Source: Helicobacter felistomachi (GTDB taxonomy: Bacteria > Campylobacterota > Campylobacteria > Campylobacterales > Helicobacteraceae). Taken from it: a stretch of 64,000 nucleotides of DNA. Both the position numbers and the translations under genes were made by a program. Below, piece by piece: positions 19,311 to 30,337 of this stretch (position 1 is its first letter; each line of letters opens with the position of its first letter). The notes under the pieces are model-generated. The model made no database searches. It had not been told where the DNA came from and saw only the letters and a program-made list of their open reading frames with translations. The stretch lies in the NCBI RefSeq assembly GCF_030296895.1, contig NZ_AP028022.1:1116001-1180000 (forward strand), written 5' to 3'.

Positions 19311-21571
<2,261 letters not shown>

Positions 21572-21603
21572 TTATAATAGCCGAAAATGTCGGGAAATGC
21601 GGG

Positions 21604-23016
21604 TTGAAAAAAGTTGCCTTGATTGTTGAGGGTATGGTCGCCAAAAAATTCATGGAACTGGTGGTGTCTAAGTATTTCAGCAATAATTTTTACTTAGTCA
21701 TCACCAAAGCCCCTGAGTGCCTGCCCACAAGTCTGCCCAGCACTTTTGAGGTGCATGTCTTTGACCCCACTTCCGCTTACCGCCTAAACCCACTCATCGA
21801 TGCGCATGTGAGTGATGCGCTTGTCCTCCTTGAAAATGTCAAGGAACAACAAGCGGTGTGCGAGATTGTCCGCCAAAAAAACAAAGAAGTGCGCCTTGTG
21901 AGTTTGGCACAGAAGTGGGAGGGGGCAAAGGACGAACGCATTGTGTTTTTAGACCCGAGCGAAATTCTTGCCAATAAATTTATCGCCCAAATCCCCAATG
22001 TCCCCAGCGTCCCACAGGGCTTTGGACTAGAGCAGGGCGAAGTGATGGAGATCGGCGTGCCCTTTGGGAGCGTCTTTGCCTACCGCCATATTGGCTCTTT
22101 GCGCCAAAAGGATTACCGCATTGTGGGGGTTTATCGTAAAAATGGCTTTCATTTAAGCCACCCTTCTATGGTGATCCAGCCTAGAGATCAGCTCTTAGTG
22201 GCGGGCAATCCCGAAACCTTGAACAATGTTTATTTGCAAGTTAAGAGCAATGTGGGGCAATTTCCTGTGCCTTTTGGGCGGGATTTTTATTTATACATCG
22301 ATATGTGCTTGCAATCTAAAGAGGCCTTACAAAGGGATATAGACCAAGCCTTGAGTCTGCACGGCCAGCTTAAAAGCGCCATGCTTTATATCCATGTGCT
22401 TAATCCCACAGATCCCGCCATGATTGAGCAAATCCGCGCCACTGAGGATAAGAACATTCGGGTGGTGTTGGACTTTAAGGGTTTGAGTTTTGCGGCAAAA
22501 TTGCGTAAAGATAGCCAAAAGAAAATCGGGCTTGTGGTGGTGGGTCAAGAGCTTTTTAAACGCCAAGAGAACCGCAAGGCGTTGTTTGAGAGTGTGAGCC
22601 CCATTTTTAAAACCAACGCCACAGGGCTAAAGGGGCTACAAAAAAGCCTCGTGGTGCTGAATAAAAGCATGGAGGGCAACGAGGACATTTCCTCGGTGAT
22701 GTTTGATGTGTGCGCGCAGATGAATTTGAAAATGCTGCTCTACGACTTTGACCCCGATAAACGCTATAATATTGAGGTGATTCAAAATTACCGCTACCTA
22801 TCCCACATTTACAATAGGAAAATCAAAGTGATCCGTACCCAAAGTAAAAACCCCGTGCTGTTTTTAAAGAGCCTAGAGACCCCCGTTTTGCAATTTTTGC
22901 CCTTTGAATCGTGCATCATTAAAAGCCCCTTTTGGGGGCTGTTTTTTGCCAAGTTGGAGCGCGTGGCGTTTTTAAACGACACCCACCCCCAAATGTTTAT
23001 CCCGGTGGTGGAGTGA
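21604..23016 (+). CDS. TrkA-C (RCK_C) domain protein, conserved in Helicobacter
   Basis: About 470 aa, cytoplasmic. The N-terminus (KKVALIVEGMVAKKFMELV) starts a Rossmann-like strand-helix unit. A TrkA_C/RCK_C domain lies near residue 160-205 (GSVFAYRHIGSLRQKDYRIVG, then GFHLSHPSMVIQPRDQLLVAG), which in other proteins binds ligands that gate ion transport. A role in K+ or other ion homeostasis is therefore plausible but unproven. TTG start at 21604 is inferred because the frame further up has no sensible N-terminus; ATG 21634 is the alternative. The stop TGA shares one base with the aroB start (TGATG). The neighbour order tgt, this gene, aroB, mscS is the H. pylori order as I recall. Confidence 0.75.
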   Translation: MKKVALIVEGMVAKKFMELVVSKYFSNNFYLVITKAPECLPTSLPSTFEVHVFDPTSAYRLNPLIDAHVSDALVLLENVKEQQAVCEIVRQKNKEVRLVSLAQKWEGAKDERIVFLDPSEILANKFIAQIPNVPSVPQGFGLEQGEVMEIGVPFGSVFAYRHIGSLRQKDYRIVGVYRKNGFHLSHPSMVIQPRDQLLVAGNPETLNNVYLQVKSNVGQFPVPFGRDFYLYIDMCLQSKEALQRDIDQALSLHGQLKSAMLYIHVLNPTDPAMIEQIRATEDKNIRVVLDFKGLSFAAKLRKDSQKKIGLVVVGQELFKRQENRKALFESVSPIFKTNATGLKGLQKSLVVLNKSMEGNEDISSVMFDVCAQMNLKMLLYDFDPDKRYNIEVIQNYRYLSHIYNRKIKVIRTQSKNPVLFLKSLETPVLQFLPFESCIIKSPFWGLFFAKLERVAFLNDTHPQMFIPVVE

Positions 23017-24041
23017 TGCAACTAGACATACAGACCAAAGACTTTAGCTACTCCGTGTGTATCGGCAGCTTAAAGCCCATCACCCACACGGGCAAGGTGT
23101 TAGTGGTGAGCGACTCTATAGTCGCCCCCCTGCATTTAGACACGCTATTAAACAAACTCCAAGCCCCCCATATTTTCACCCACATTCTGCCAAGTGGGGA
23201 AGAGTGCAAGACTTGGGAGAGTGTGGAGGAAATTTTAAACGCCGCTTTTGAAGCTAATTTAAGCCGCAAGGATGGCATGTTGGCTTTAGGCGGGGGTGTG
23301 GTGAGCGATATGGTCGGCTTTGCCAGCGCCATTTATAAAAGGGGCATTGCCTTTCAAATTGTGCCGACCACGCTTTTAGCCCAAGTGGATGCGAGCGTGG
23401 GGGGCAAGACAGGCATTAATAATAAGTATGGCAAGAATTTAATCGGGGCGTTTCACCCCCCACGCGCAGTTTACATTGACCCCACATTTTTAAAAACTCT
23501 GCCAAAAAGAGAGTTCAAAGCAGGCATTGCCGAAATGGTTAAAAAAGCGGTGTGCTTTGACAAGGATTATTTTGCGTGGCTAGAAAGCCACCCTTTAGAG
23601 CAGCACCTAGAACTAGGCATTCATAAAAGCGTGGCGATCAAGGCGCAAGTGGTGGCGCAAGATGAGAGGGAGGAGGGGCTACGCATGGGGCTAAACTACG
23701 GGCACACCTTCGCGCATGCCATTGAAAAGGCGGGGGCGTACAGTACGCATTTACATGGCGAGGCGGTGGCGATTGGCATGCAAATGGCAAACGCCTTAGC
23801 ACTCAAACTTGGACTACTAGAGCAGGATACTAAGGAGCGCATACAAGCGTTGCTGCAAACCTATGGACTAGATTTGCCCTACCGCATTGCCAATTTTGAG
23901 AGTTTTTACAAGGATTTACAAATGGATAAAAAGAATAATAAGAGCATTTGTTTTGTTTTGCCAAAAGGTTTAGGCAACTTTGTGGCGCAAGAGGGCATCG
24001 ATCAAAATATCGTCCAGAAGGCACTCCATGCGTGGCTTTAG
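23016..24041 (+). CDS. aroB: 3-dehydroquinate synthase
   Basis: Second step of the shikimate pathway, NAD- and metal-dependent. 341 aa from ATG 23016; the longer open frame upstream overlaps the previous gene and is not AroB-like. Motifs: LPSGEECKTWES, ALGGGVVSDMVGFASAIYKRGI, TTLLAQVDASVGGKTGIN, EMVKKAV, and the metal ligands in NYGHTFAHAIE and HGEAVAIGM. It supplies chorismate to both aromatic amino acids and the MqnA reaction. The stop overlaps mscS by 14 nt. Confidence 0.94.
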   Translation: MQLDIQTKDFSYSVCIGSLKPITHTGKVLVVSDSIVAPLHLDTLLNKLQAPHIFTHILPSGEECKTWESVEEILNAAFEANLSRKDGMLALGGGVVSDMVGFASAIYKRGIAFQIVPTTLLAQVDASVGGKTGINNKYGKNLIGAFHPPRAVYIDPTFLKTLPKREFKAGIAEMVKKAVCFDKDYFAWLESHPLEQHLELGIHKSVAIKAQVVAQDEREEGLRMGLNYGHTFAHAIEKAGAYSTHLHGEAVAIGMQMANALALKLGLLEQDTKERIQALLQTYGLDLPYRIANFESFYKDLQMDKKNNKSICFVLPKGLGNFVAQEGIDQNIVQKALHAWL

Positions 24042-25545
24042 TGTGTTTTTATTGCTCTTTGGACTGCTCTTTGCCCAGAGTGTGCCAGAGCTTACCCAAA
24101 AGCTAGATAGTCTTAATAAAAAGCTTGAAAAGACAGACAGCATATGGCTACAAAAGTATAAAAACTTTGAGGACTATGGAAAAATCTCTTTAGAGATCGC
24201 TAAAATCCAAAACAGCCTCAAAAAGCTTGATAGCAATAGCTTAGAGGCCAACACACTAAAACACAGCCTACAAGCCTTGCAACACCAAGAAAAATTGCTC
24301 GAATCCTACAAAAGTAACCCCTTTAAGGGACTCATAGAAAAGCCCGCCATCGCCAATGTCCCCAACATCAACAATCCTCTAGCCATCGTTACGGGCTTGA
24401 CTTTCATCAAAACCATGCATGCCAAACTTGCAGCCTTAGAGCAACACCAAAAGGCATTAGCTCAGATCATCGCAAGCATCCATCAAAGACTTAAAATCTT
24501 AGAAGAATTGCAAGCCCTAGAGCCGAGCAAGTGGCAAGCCCCTCTATATGCCGAAAAAGTCAAACAAATTGAATTTGAAAACGCCCAAAACCTACTCAAA
24601 GCCAGCCTAGATGCCTACAACAAGGACATGGAGGAGACCACCCAAGCCATCAAGGCGCAAATCAAAGACCAGCTTTTTAAACTCTTCTATGTCTTGTTGA
24701 TTGTGTGCGCCAGCATTGTTTTAGCGTGGGTGTTAAAACACCTTAGCCACAAATACCTTTACAACGATGAGCGCACCTACACCATCAACAAGGCGATCAA
24801 CTTCATCAACGCCAATGTGGTGGTGTTGATTTTTCTTTTCGCCTATTTAGAAAATGTATCCTACCTTGTTACGATGTTAGGCTTTGTGGGTGCGGGCTTT
24901 GCCATTGCCATGCGCGACTTGTTTATGAGTGTGCTCGGCTGGCTCACCATTATTTTGAAGGGGAGCGTGCATGTGGGCGATCGGGTGAAGGTGTCTAAAG
25001 ACGGCAACACCTATGTGGGCGATGTCTTAGACATCTCCATGCTCTACATCACGCTGTTTGAGGCGGTAACACCCATAACCTACCTAAAAAACAACGGGCA
25101 AGCAGGGCGCATTGTCTTTATCCCTAATAATTGTATTTTTAGCGGGCTGCTCACCAATTACAGCCATTTAGGGCTAAAGACCATATGGGACAGCGTGGAG
25201 TTTTTTCTAACTTTTGACTCCAACCACGAAAGGGCGAAAGAAATCGCCACACAAATCGCCGCCGAATGCTCTAAAGATTACAGCCAAACCACCGCCGTAC
25301 AGCTTTCCAAAATGCGCACCAAATACGCCCTGCGCTCCATCGAAACCGAGCCCAAAGTCTTTCTTATGGCAGAAAAGGAGGGCATGCGCTTGTATGTGTC
25401 CTATTTAACCAACGCTTACGCCACCCTGTCCTTGCAATCTGCCATCTCCACCGCCATCGTGCAAGCCTTTTTAAAAACCCACGATGTCTTCTTAAGCCCC
25501 GCACTTAAAGAAGTGCAAGAAAAGCAAGAAAAACAAGCCGATTAA
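24028..25545 (+). CDS. Mechanosensitive channel, MscS family, with periplasmic helical N-terminus
   Basis: 505-aa inner-membrane channel that opens on membrane tension to protect against osmotic downshock. Start ATG 24028 (AGAAGG upstream). Signal peptide MRGFSVFLLLFGLLFAQS. Residues 20-215 are helical and coiled-coil-like (NKKLEKTDSIWLQKYKNFED and similar), probably periplasmic. Membrane helices follow (LFYVLLIVCASIVLAWVL and the pore helix region LVTMLGFVGAGFAIAMRDL), then the cytoplasmic beta domain (GSVHVGDRVKV, FIPNN). Convergent with pxpC, overlap 4 nt. Confidence 0.88.
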   Translation: MRGFSVFLLLFGLLFAQSVPELTQKLDSLNKKLEKTDSIWLQKYKNFEDYGKISLEIAKIQNSLKKLDSNSLEANTLKHSLQALQHQEKLLESYKSNPFKGLIEKPAIANVPNINNPLAIVTGLTFIKTMHAKLAALEQHQKALAQIIASIHQRLKILEELQALEPSKWQAPLYAEKVKQIEFENAQNLLKASLDAYNKDMEETTQAIKAQIKDQLFKLFYVLLIVCASIVLAWVLKHLSHKYLYNDERTYTINKAINFINANVVVLIFLFAYLENVSYLVTMLGFVGAGFAIAMRDLFMSVLGWLTIILKGSVHVGDRVKVSKDGNTYVGDVLDISMLYITLFEAVTPITYLKNNGQAGRIVFIPNNCIFSGLLTNYSHLGLKTIWDSVEFFLTFDSNHERAKEIATQIAAECSKDYSQTTAVQLSKMRTKYALRSIETEPKVFLMAEKEGMRLYVSYLTNAYATLSLQSAISTAIVQAFLKTHDVFLSPALKEVQEKQEKQAD

Positions 25546-26516
25546 GCTAGACTCTCCACCATCGCTTTAATCCTGTCTTGATACGCCTTTCTAGCTTCTA
25601 GGGCTTCTTGCATGCTAACCGCTTTAAAGCGCACTTTTTGATTGGGCGCAAATTGCCCCAAGCGGTCTAAATCGCAACTAATGACCGTGCAATACATGGC
25701 AAAGCCCCCTCCACTGGGCGCGTCTCTTTGCAAGACGATCGGCTCATTACCCCCGGGGGCTTGCATCGAGCCTACGGGGTAGCAAGCGTCCGTGATATTG
25801 CTAGGATTTGCCCCCGCCCCAAAGGGCTGGGGTAGGTCTTTGTAGGTGAATTTCTGCCCGTTTTTAAAGCGATAGCCCAGCCTGTCCGCCTGTGTGGAAA
25901 CCACAAAAACATCTTTAAAGAGATTGTCTAGGCTCTGATCTGTCAGCTTGTAATCTTGCAAACCCAAGAGCACCCTAAGCTCTTCAATCTCTTTTAATTC
26001 CAAATGGTAACTGGTGTCTAAACTTTTAGTGCTGGGTTTGCCTGTGGGCGTGCCTATGGGTAAAATGTCGCCCACTTCTAATTTGCGCCCCTTAAAGCCC
26101 CCGATCCCCCCTAGTGGGTAAGTGGAGCGTGAGCCCATCACAAGGGGGACATCGACCCCCCCAGCAATGGCTAAATACGCCCTCGCCCCCTTTTTAAAGT
26201 AGCTAAACTCTAAAATGCCCCCTGCCGGCACTTTTAAGGCGGTGTAGCTGGGCATTTCCTCCCCATTGATCTTAGGCGTGGTGTGCGCCCCGCACACGGC
26301 GATCAGGGCCTCCTTTTCAAACTCCAATTTTGCCGGCATTAAAGCCATTTCTAGCCCGGCAGCGTTGGGCTCATTGCCCACTAAGGCATTAGCCACCATG
26401 AAAGACGCTTGATCCAAAGCACCCCCCGGGGGAATGCCCAAATGGTAATAACCATAACGCCCCAAATCCTCTACAAAAGTTGCAATCCCCGGACTTAAGA
26501 CTTTAAATGTGTTCAT
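25542..26516 (-). CDS. pxpC: 5-oxoprolinase subunit PxpC
   Basis: Biotin-dependent-carboxyltransferase/AHS2-family subunit, 324 aa from ATG 26516 (ATGA overlap with pxpB). Together with PxpA and PxpB it hydrolyses 5-oxoproline to glutamate at the cost of ATP. Motifs: PGIATFVEDLGRYGYYHLGIP at the N-terminus, GGALDQASFMVANALVGN, ITDACYPVGSMQAPGGNEPIVLQRDAPSGGG. Last gene of the five-gene operon. Older databases call it allophanate hydrolase subunit 2 or KipA; the 5-oxoprolinase role is the one supported by having pxpA and pxpB together. Confidence 0.85.
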   Translation of the reverse strand: MNTFKVLSPGIATFVEDLGRYGYYHLGIPPGGALDQASFMVANALVGNEPNAAGLEMALMPAKLEFEKEALIAVCGAHTTPKINGEEMPSYTALKVPAGGILEFSYFKKGARAYLAIAGGVDVPLVMGSRSTYPLGGIGGFKGRKLEVGDILPIGTPTGKPSTKSLDTSYHLELKEIEELRVLLGLQDYKLTDQSLDNLFKDVFVVSTQADRLGYRFKNGQKFTYKDLPQPFGAGANPSNITDACYPVGSMQAPGGNEPIVLQRDAPSGGGFAMYCTVISCDLDRLGQFAPNQKVRFKAVSMQEALEARKAYQDRIKAMVESLA

Positions 26517-27409
26517 GCAAGTACCTTTAAGATTTTTTGGTTGTAGCCGGTGGGGTCGGCTTGCCACTCTTGCAAAGAAAAAGGGGTTTGGCAAATTTTT
26601 AAGTCAAAAGTCCCCTCTTCGACTTGCTTGACATAGCTATGGTATTCGGCTTCAGTGCAAGGGCTGAATTTGATAATATCCCCCGGGTTTAAAAACACCA
26701 TGCTCTCTTTAAAGTAGGGCAGGCGTTGCGCTGGGTCCCACACGGGGGCTGGGGTGATCCCCATCATTTGATACCCTCCCCCGCCTCTTACCGCATAAAT
26801 GCACCCAAAGCACCCCCCATGCCCGATCGTCAAAGCCGGGGTGTCTATGCGCGCTATGGGGTATTTGGGCACTTCAATTTGCTTTTTGCGCTCCACTAGC
26901 TGATAAAGCCAAGGCAAGCCAGCGACAAAGCCGATCATGCTCACAAACCACGGGCTATTGGCATGCGCTTCTATGAACTCTGCGACACTGGCATAGCCAT
27001 TTGTTTGGCGGGCGTATTCAATGTCGGTCATGTTAGGGTCTAAAGTGGAGCCGGGCTCTCTGCATTGGTGGTTGTTACGAAAGCCCATTAAACACTCGTG
27101 CGTGTAGGGGTCGTTGTAAAAAACGGGCATTTCTATCAAGCGGGTTTGGATCGTGGTTTGCGCCCCCACGACTTCTTTTTCTAAATCTTGCAAAATTTTT
27201 AGGGCTTTGGTATGGGGTAGAATGTCGGGGTTGAAGGCGATCATATAGGACGCGTTTGCCGGACAAATCTCTGTAATGCCCTCCACTTGCATTTCTCTTA
27301 GTTTTTTGCAAATCGCCATCGCTAAGAAAAACGCCTCTAAGGACATGCCCTCCTCACTCACCTCCACAAACAAAAAGGTATCGCCCCCAAAGCTGTATCT
27401 AAACGCCAT
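26513..27409 (-). CDS. pxpB: 5-oxoprolinase subunit PxpB
   Basis: AHS1/KipI-like subunit, 298 aa, partner of PxpC. The C-terminal region carries the family hallmarks: GFVAGLPWLYQL, a RIDTPALTIGHGGCFGCIYA segment, and the MMGITPAPVWDPAQ region. The N-terminal part (YSFGGDTFLFVEVSEE) is the small oxyanion-binding domain. About 60-80 residues longer than the E. coli YbgJ type, with an insert around residue 115-150 (HECLMGFRNNHQCREPGS). Start ATG 27409 lies inside the end of the biotin carboxylase gene (11 nt overlap). Confidence 0.82.
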   Translation of the reverse strand: MAFRYSFGGDTFLFVEVSEEGMSLEAFFLAMAICKKLREMQVEGITEICPANASYMIAFNPDILPHTKALKILQDLEKEVVGAQTTIQTRLIEMPVFYNDPYTHECLMGFRNNHQCREPGSTLDPNMTDIEYARQTNGYASVAEFIEAHANSPWFVSMIGFVAGLPWLYQLVERKKQIEVPKYPIARIDTPALTIGHGGCFGCIYAVRGGGGYQMMGITPAPVWDPAQRLPYFKESMVFLNPGDIIKFSPCTEAEYHSYVKQVEEGTFDLKICQTPFSLQEWQADPTGYNQKILKVLA

Positions 27410-28769
27410 GCTTGCCTCCTATGTAATCCTCTAGAAAGTGTATGTTGTAATCGCCCTGTTGCACCCTCTCGTGCTGGATCAACTCTTTAAACAGCCCGAT
27501 TGTGGTTTTTACCCCCTCGATCTTAAATTCCTCCAATGCCCTTTTGAGCTTGCTTAGGGCAAAGGGGCGGGTTTGGTCATAGACAATGAGTTTAGCCACG
27601 AGCGAGTCGTAAAAGGGGGGGATCGTGCGCCCGCTAAAGAGCATGCTGTCTAGGCGGATGCCTGAGCCTGTGGGGCATTGTAATTTGCTGATCTGCCCGG
27701 GGCTTGGGAAAAAGTTATTTTTGGGGTCTTCGGCATTGATTCGCACCTCGATAGAATGCCCTCTTAGCGAAATGTCGCTTTGTTGGTAGGCTAAAGGCTC
27801 GCCATCCGCGATCCTTAGCATTTGGCGCACCAAATCCACGCCCGTAACCATCTCGGTAATGGCGTGCTCGACTTGTATCCTTGTATTCATTTCTAGGAAG
27901 TAAAACCCCTTGCTTTGTGAGTCGTATAAAAACTCCAAAGTCCCCGCCCCCTTGTAGCCCACCTCCTTAGCCATGCGCACGGCGCACGCACATAAAGCCT
28001 CCCTTGTTTGGCTGTCTAAACTAGGGCTGGGGGCTTCTTCTAGCACCTTTTGCCTACGGCGTTGCATGGAGCATTCCCTGTCGTAAAGGTGGACGACATT
28101 CTTGCCATCGCCTAGCACCTGCACCTCTATGTGCTTGGCGTTTTCTAAATACTTTTCTAAATACACCCCCCCATTGCCAAAGGCACTGGCCGCTTCCGCC
28201 ACGGCCACGCTAAATTGCTCTTTCAAGCCCCTTTCATTTTCTACAAAGCGGATCCCCTTGCCCCCACCCCCAGCAATGGCTTTAATGAGTAGGGGATAGC
28301 CCATACCTTGAGCGTGCTCTAGGGCTTGCTCTACGCTTTCTAAAACGGGCGTACTTGGCATGGTGGGCACTTGGCTTTTCTTGGCCTGCTCTAAGGCTTT
28401 TGCCTTATCCCCCATCGTGGCGATCGTCTCGCTATTTGGCCCTACAAAGACAATCCCTGCCTCCTCTACCTTCTTGGCAAACAGGGCGTTTTCGCTCAAA
28501 AACCCATAGCCCGGGTGGATCGCATCGACCTTAGCTTCTTTGGCGATCTTCAGCACATTTTCGATATTCAAATAGCTTTTATAGGCGAGATTCTCCCCCA
28601 CTCGATAGCTCTCATCGGCAAGCTGGCACGCCAAATTGCCCGCATCGGCATCGGTGTAAATCGCCACCGCCTGCATGTTTAACTCGTGGGCGGCTTGAAT
28701 GATTCTAACCGCAATCTCGCCCCGATTGGCGACCAACACCTTAAATATTTTGCGTGGAGTGTAAGCCAT
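27399..28769 (-). CDS. accC: Biotin carboxylase, AccC type, in the 5-oxoprolinase operon
   Basis: 456-aa ATP-grasp biotin carboxylase. Motifs: KVLVANRGEIAVRII start, IHPGYGFLSENA, the glycine-rich loop AIAGGGGKGIRFV, ECSMQRRRQKVLEEAPS, EMNTRIQVEHAITE. It carboxylates the biotin on the small carrier encoded just upstream with bicarbonate and ATP. Placed between the carrier and pxpB, it is unlikely to be the only fatty-acid biotin carboxylase; a dedicated role with PxpABC or a related carboxyltransfer is inferred. Operon position and 11-nt overlap with pxpB support co-function. AccC is the family name; the pathway is not settled. Confidence 0.85.
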   Translation of the reverse strand: MAYTPRKIFKVLVANRGEIAVRIIQAAHELNMQAVAIYTDADAGNLACQLADESYRVGENLAYKSYLNIENVLKIAKEAKVDAIHPGYGFLSENALFAKKVEEAGIVFVGPNSETIATMGDKAKALEQAKKSQVPTMPSTPVLESVEQALEHAQGMGYPLLIKAIAGGGGKGIRFVENERGLKEQFSVAVAEAASAFGNGGVYLEKYLENAKHIEVQVLGDGKNVVHLYDRECSMQRRRQKVLEEAPSPSLDSQTREALCACAVRMAKEVGYKGAGTLEFLYDSQSKGFYFLEMNTRIQVEHAITEMVTGVDLVRQMLRIADGEPLAYQQSDISLRGHSIEVRINAEDPKNNFFPSPGQISKLQCPTGSGIRLDSMLFSGRTIPPFYDSLVAKLIVYDQTRPFALSKLKRALEEFKIEGVKTTIGLFKELIQHERVQQGDYNIHFLEDYIGGKHGV

Positions 28770-29003
28770 TCATTCCACCACAAAAAGCACATCGCCGGGG
28801 TTGACAAATTGTTCGTTCTCAGCCTTGATTTCTACGATCTTGCCCGCCACTTCGGCTTTGATCTCGTTAAAGGTTTTCATCACTTCCACAAGGCAGAGCG
28901 TGGTGTCTGGCTGGACTTGTGATCCCACTTCTACAAAGGGGGCGGCATCGGGGTTGGGCTTTCGATAAAAGGTCCCGGGTATGGGGCTGATGACTTCGTG
29001 CAT
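28770..29003 (-). CDS. accB: Small biotin carboxyl carrier protein
   Basis: 77-aa biotinyl/lipoyl domain with no N-terminal linker, half the size of normal AccB. The attachment site is EVMKTFNEI (biotinyl Lys at about residue 43), between two beta hairpins (ISPIPGTFYRKPNPD and FVNPGDVLFVVE). It starts 10 nt after pxpA and ends against the biotin carboxylase gene. Being a stand-alone carrier in this operon, it probably serves the neighbouring carboxylase rather than fatty-acid synthesis. Confidence 0.85.
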   Translation of the reverse strand: MHEVISPIPGTFYRKPNPDAAPFVEVGSQVQPDTTLCLVEVMKTFNEIKAEVAGKIVEIKAENEQFVNPGDVLFVVE

Positions 29004-29013
29004 GCATTCTCCT

Positions 29014-29787
29014 TTAAGCGGTGTGGATTTTAGGTTTTTGGATTTTGATACCCTTTTCTTCTAAGAGCTTTCTAGTGGCTTGTATGAGAGCAAGGGCTCC
29101 GGGCGTGTCGCTGTGGATACAGACCGAGTCGAAATCCACGCTTACCATCTTGCCACTCACACTTTTCACGCTGCCCTGCTCGCACGCTTGCAAGACCTTT
29201 TGGGCGACTTCCTCAGGGGTGTAGCCCCGCGCCCGGCGCACCATCACCAACTGCCCGTCATCGCCATAGTCGCGATCCCCGTAAAACTCCCGCACAAAGG
29301 GGTGTTTCAACTCCTTAGCCACTGCGTGCGTCTGTGTGTTCTCCATGCAATAAATGGGTAAATGGGGGTTGTATTTGTGTAAAGTGCTGATCAATGCATA
29401 AGAAAAATCGCGATCCTTGCTGGCGTGTATGTATAGACTGCCATGCGGTTTGAAGTGGTGCAAATGCCCGCCTAGCAAGTGCAAAAAGGCTTGCAATGCC
29501 CCCATTTGGTAAAGGCAGTCGTTGGTAAGCTCCACAGGGTTAGCCACCATGTGCCTACGCCCAAAGCCCACCAAATCCCTAAAGCCCGGGTGCACCCCGA
29601 TTTCTACGCCTTGTTTTAGGGCATTTTCCACAGAGTGGCGCATGGTATTGGGGTCGCTGGCATGAAAGCCCGCCGCAATGTTGCAACTGCTAATGAGTTT
29701 CATGATCGCATCATCCACGCCATCGCCAATGATCCAAGGTCCAAAACACTCGCCCATGTCGCTGTTTAAATCCACTTCTGTTTTCAT
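29014..29787 (-). CDS. pxpA: 5-oxoprolinase subunit PxpA (LamB/YcsF family)
   Basis: 257 aa, metal-dependent-looking beta/alpha barrel. Clear family signature: EVDLNSDMGECFGPW at the N-terminus, NIAAGFHASDPNTM, GVHPGFRDLVGFGRR, HFKPHGSLYIHASKD, FYGDRDYGDDGQLVMR-like segment and a C-terminal CIHSDTPGALALI. First gene of the operon (start ATG 29787 after AAAGGAG) and the only one with a free upstream region. PxpABC opens 5-oxoproline, which forms spontaneously from glutamine, to glutamate; in a glutamine-importing Helicobacter this would recover a waste product. Confidence 0.9.
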   Translation of the reverse strand: MKTEVDLNSDMGECFGPWIIGDGVDDAIMKLISSCNIAAGFHASDPNTMRHSVENALKQGVEIGVHPGFRDLVGFGRRHMVANPVELTNDCLYQMGALQAFLHLLGGHLHHFKPHGSLYIHASKDRDFSYALISTLHKYNPHLPIYCMENTQTHAVAKELKHPFVREFYGDRDYGDDGQLVMVRRARGYTPEEVAQKVLQACEQGSVKSVSGKMVSVDFDSVCIHSDTPGALALIQATRKLLEEKGIKIQKPKIHTA

Positions 29788-29983
29788 GTTTCTCCTTTAC
29801 AAGATTTTCAAGTATGGCATGCAAAAAACAACGCTTTAAACCAGTGGATTTAATAAGACAAACACACTATCACTATAGCGTTACCAAACCCCCCAAAGCA
29901 CAGCCCAACCCACTAACCAACTTTCAAGTTGTGGTGTGCGGTTGTCTAATCTAGTTAACATGGTGAAAAATGAAAGGACAGAC

Positions 29984-30337
29984 ATGGCAGACAAGCAAAA
30001 GGCAATCGCTGAGTTTAGGGCTTTTATAGCGTTGCGCCAACGGGTGTCGTGGGTTTTGGCGGGGGTGGTCTTTGCGTGTTACTATTTGTTTGTGTTAGGA
30101 ATCGGGCTTTTTCCCCAAGTGCTCGCCTACCGCTTAGGACCTAGTGCGATCACTTTAGGCATTGTGGCGGGGGTGTTTTTGATCGTGCTGTGTGTCGTGC
30201 TCACAGGGCTTTACACCTTCTTGGCCAACAAGCATTTTGACACCCATCAAGCGCAAATTTTAGACAAACTTCAAAAAAGCGGTGCACTGCAAGGATTGCA
30301 AAATGGGGCGCATTCGTTTAATTTTCATCGGGCTTAG
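29984..30337 (+). CDS. yjcH: DUF485 (YjcH-like) membrane protein
   Basis: 117 aa from ATG 29984 after AAAGGACAGAC. Two membrane helices (WVLAGVVFACYYLFVLGIGLF and LGIVAGVFLIVLCVVLTGLYTFLA) with a Lys/Asp C-terminal tail, the DUF485 pattern. In many bacteria this gene precedes the acetate permease actP, and here too an actP remnant begins inside its 3' end (34-nt overlap). The last ~20 residues (GALQGLQNGAHSFNFHRA) look unrelated to the family and may come from read-through into the overlapping region. With actP destroyed, the small protein may have no partner. Confidence 0.75.
   Translation: MADKQKAIAEFRAFIALRQRVSWVLAGVVFACYYLFVLGIGLFPQVLAYRLGPSAITLGIVAGVFLIVLCVVLTGLYTFLANKHFDTHQAQILDKLQKSGALQGLQNGAHSFNFHRA

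Noticed and set aside
27399-29003. Reading the biotin carboxylase and carrier as the general acetyl-CoA carboxylase subunits
   Set aside because: The carrier lacks the usual AccB linker and both are embedded between pxp genes, so a dedicated role is more likely; kept as an alternative only.
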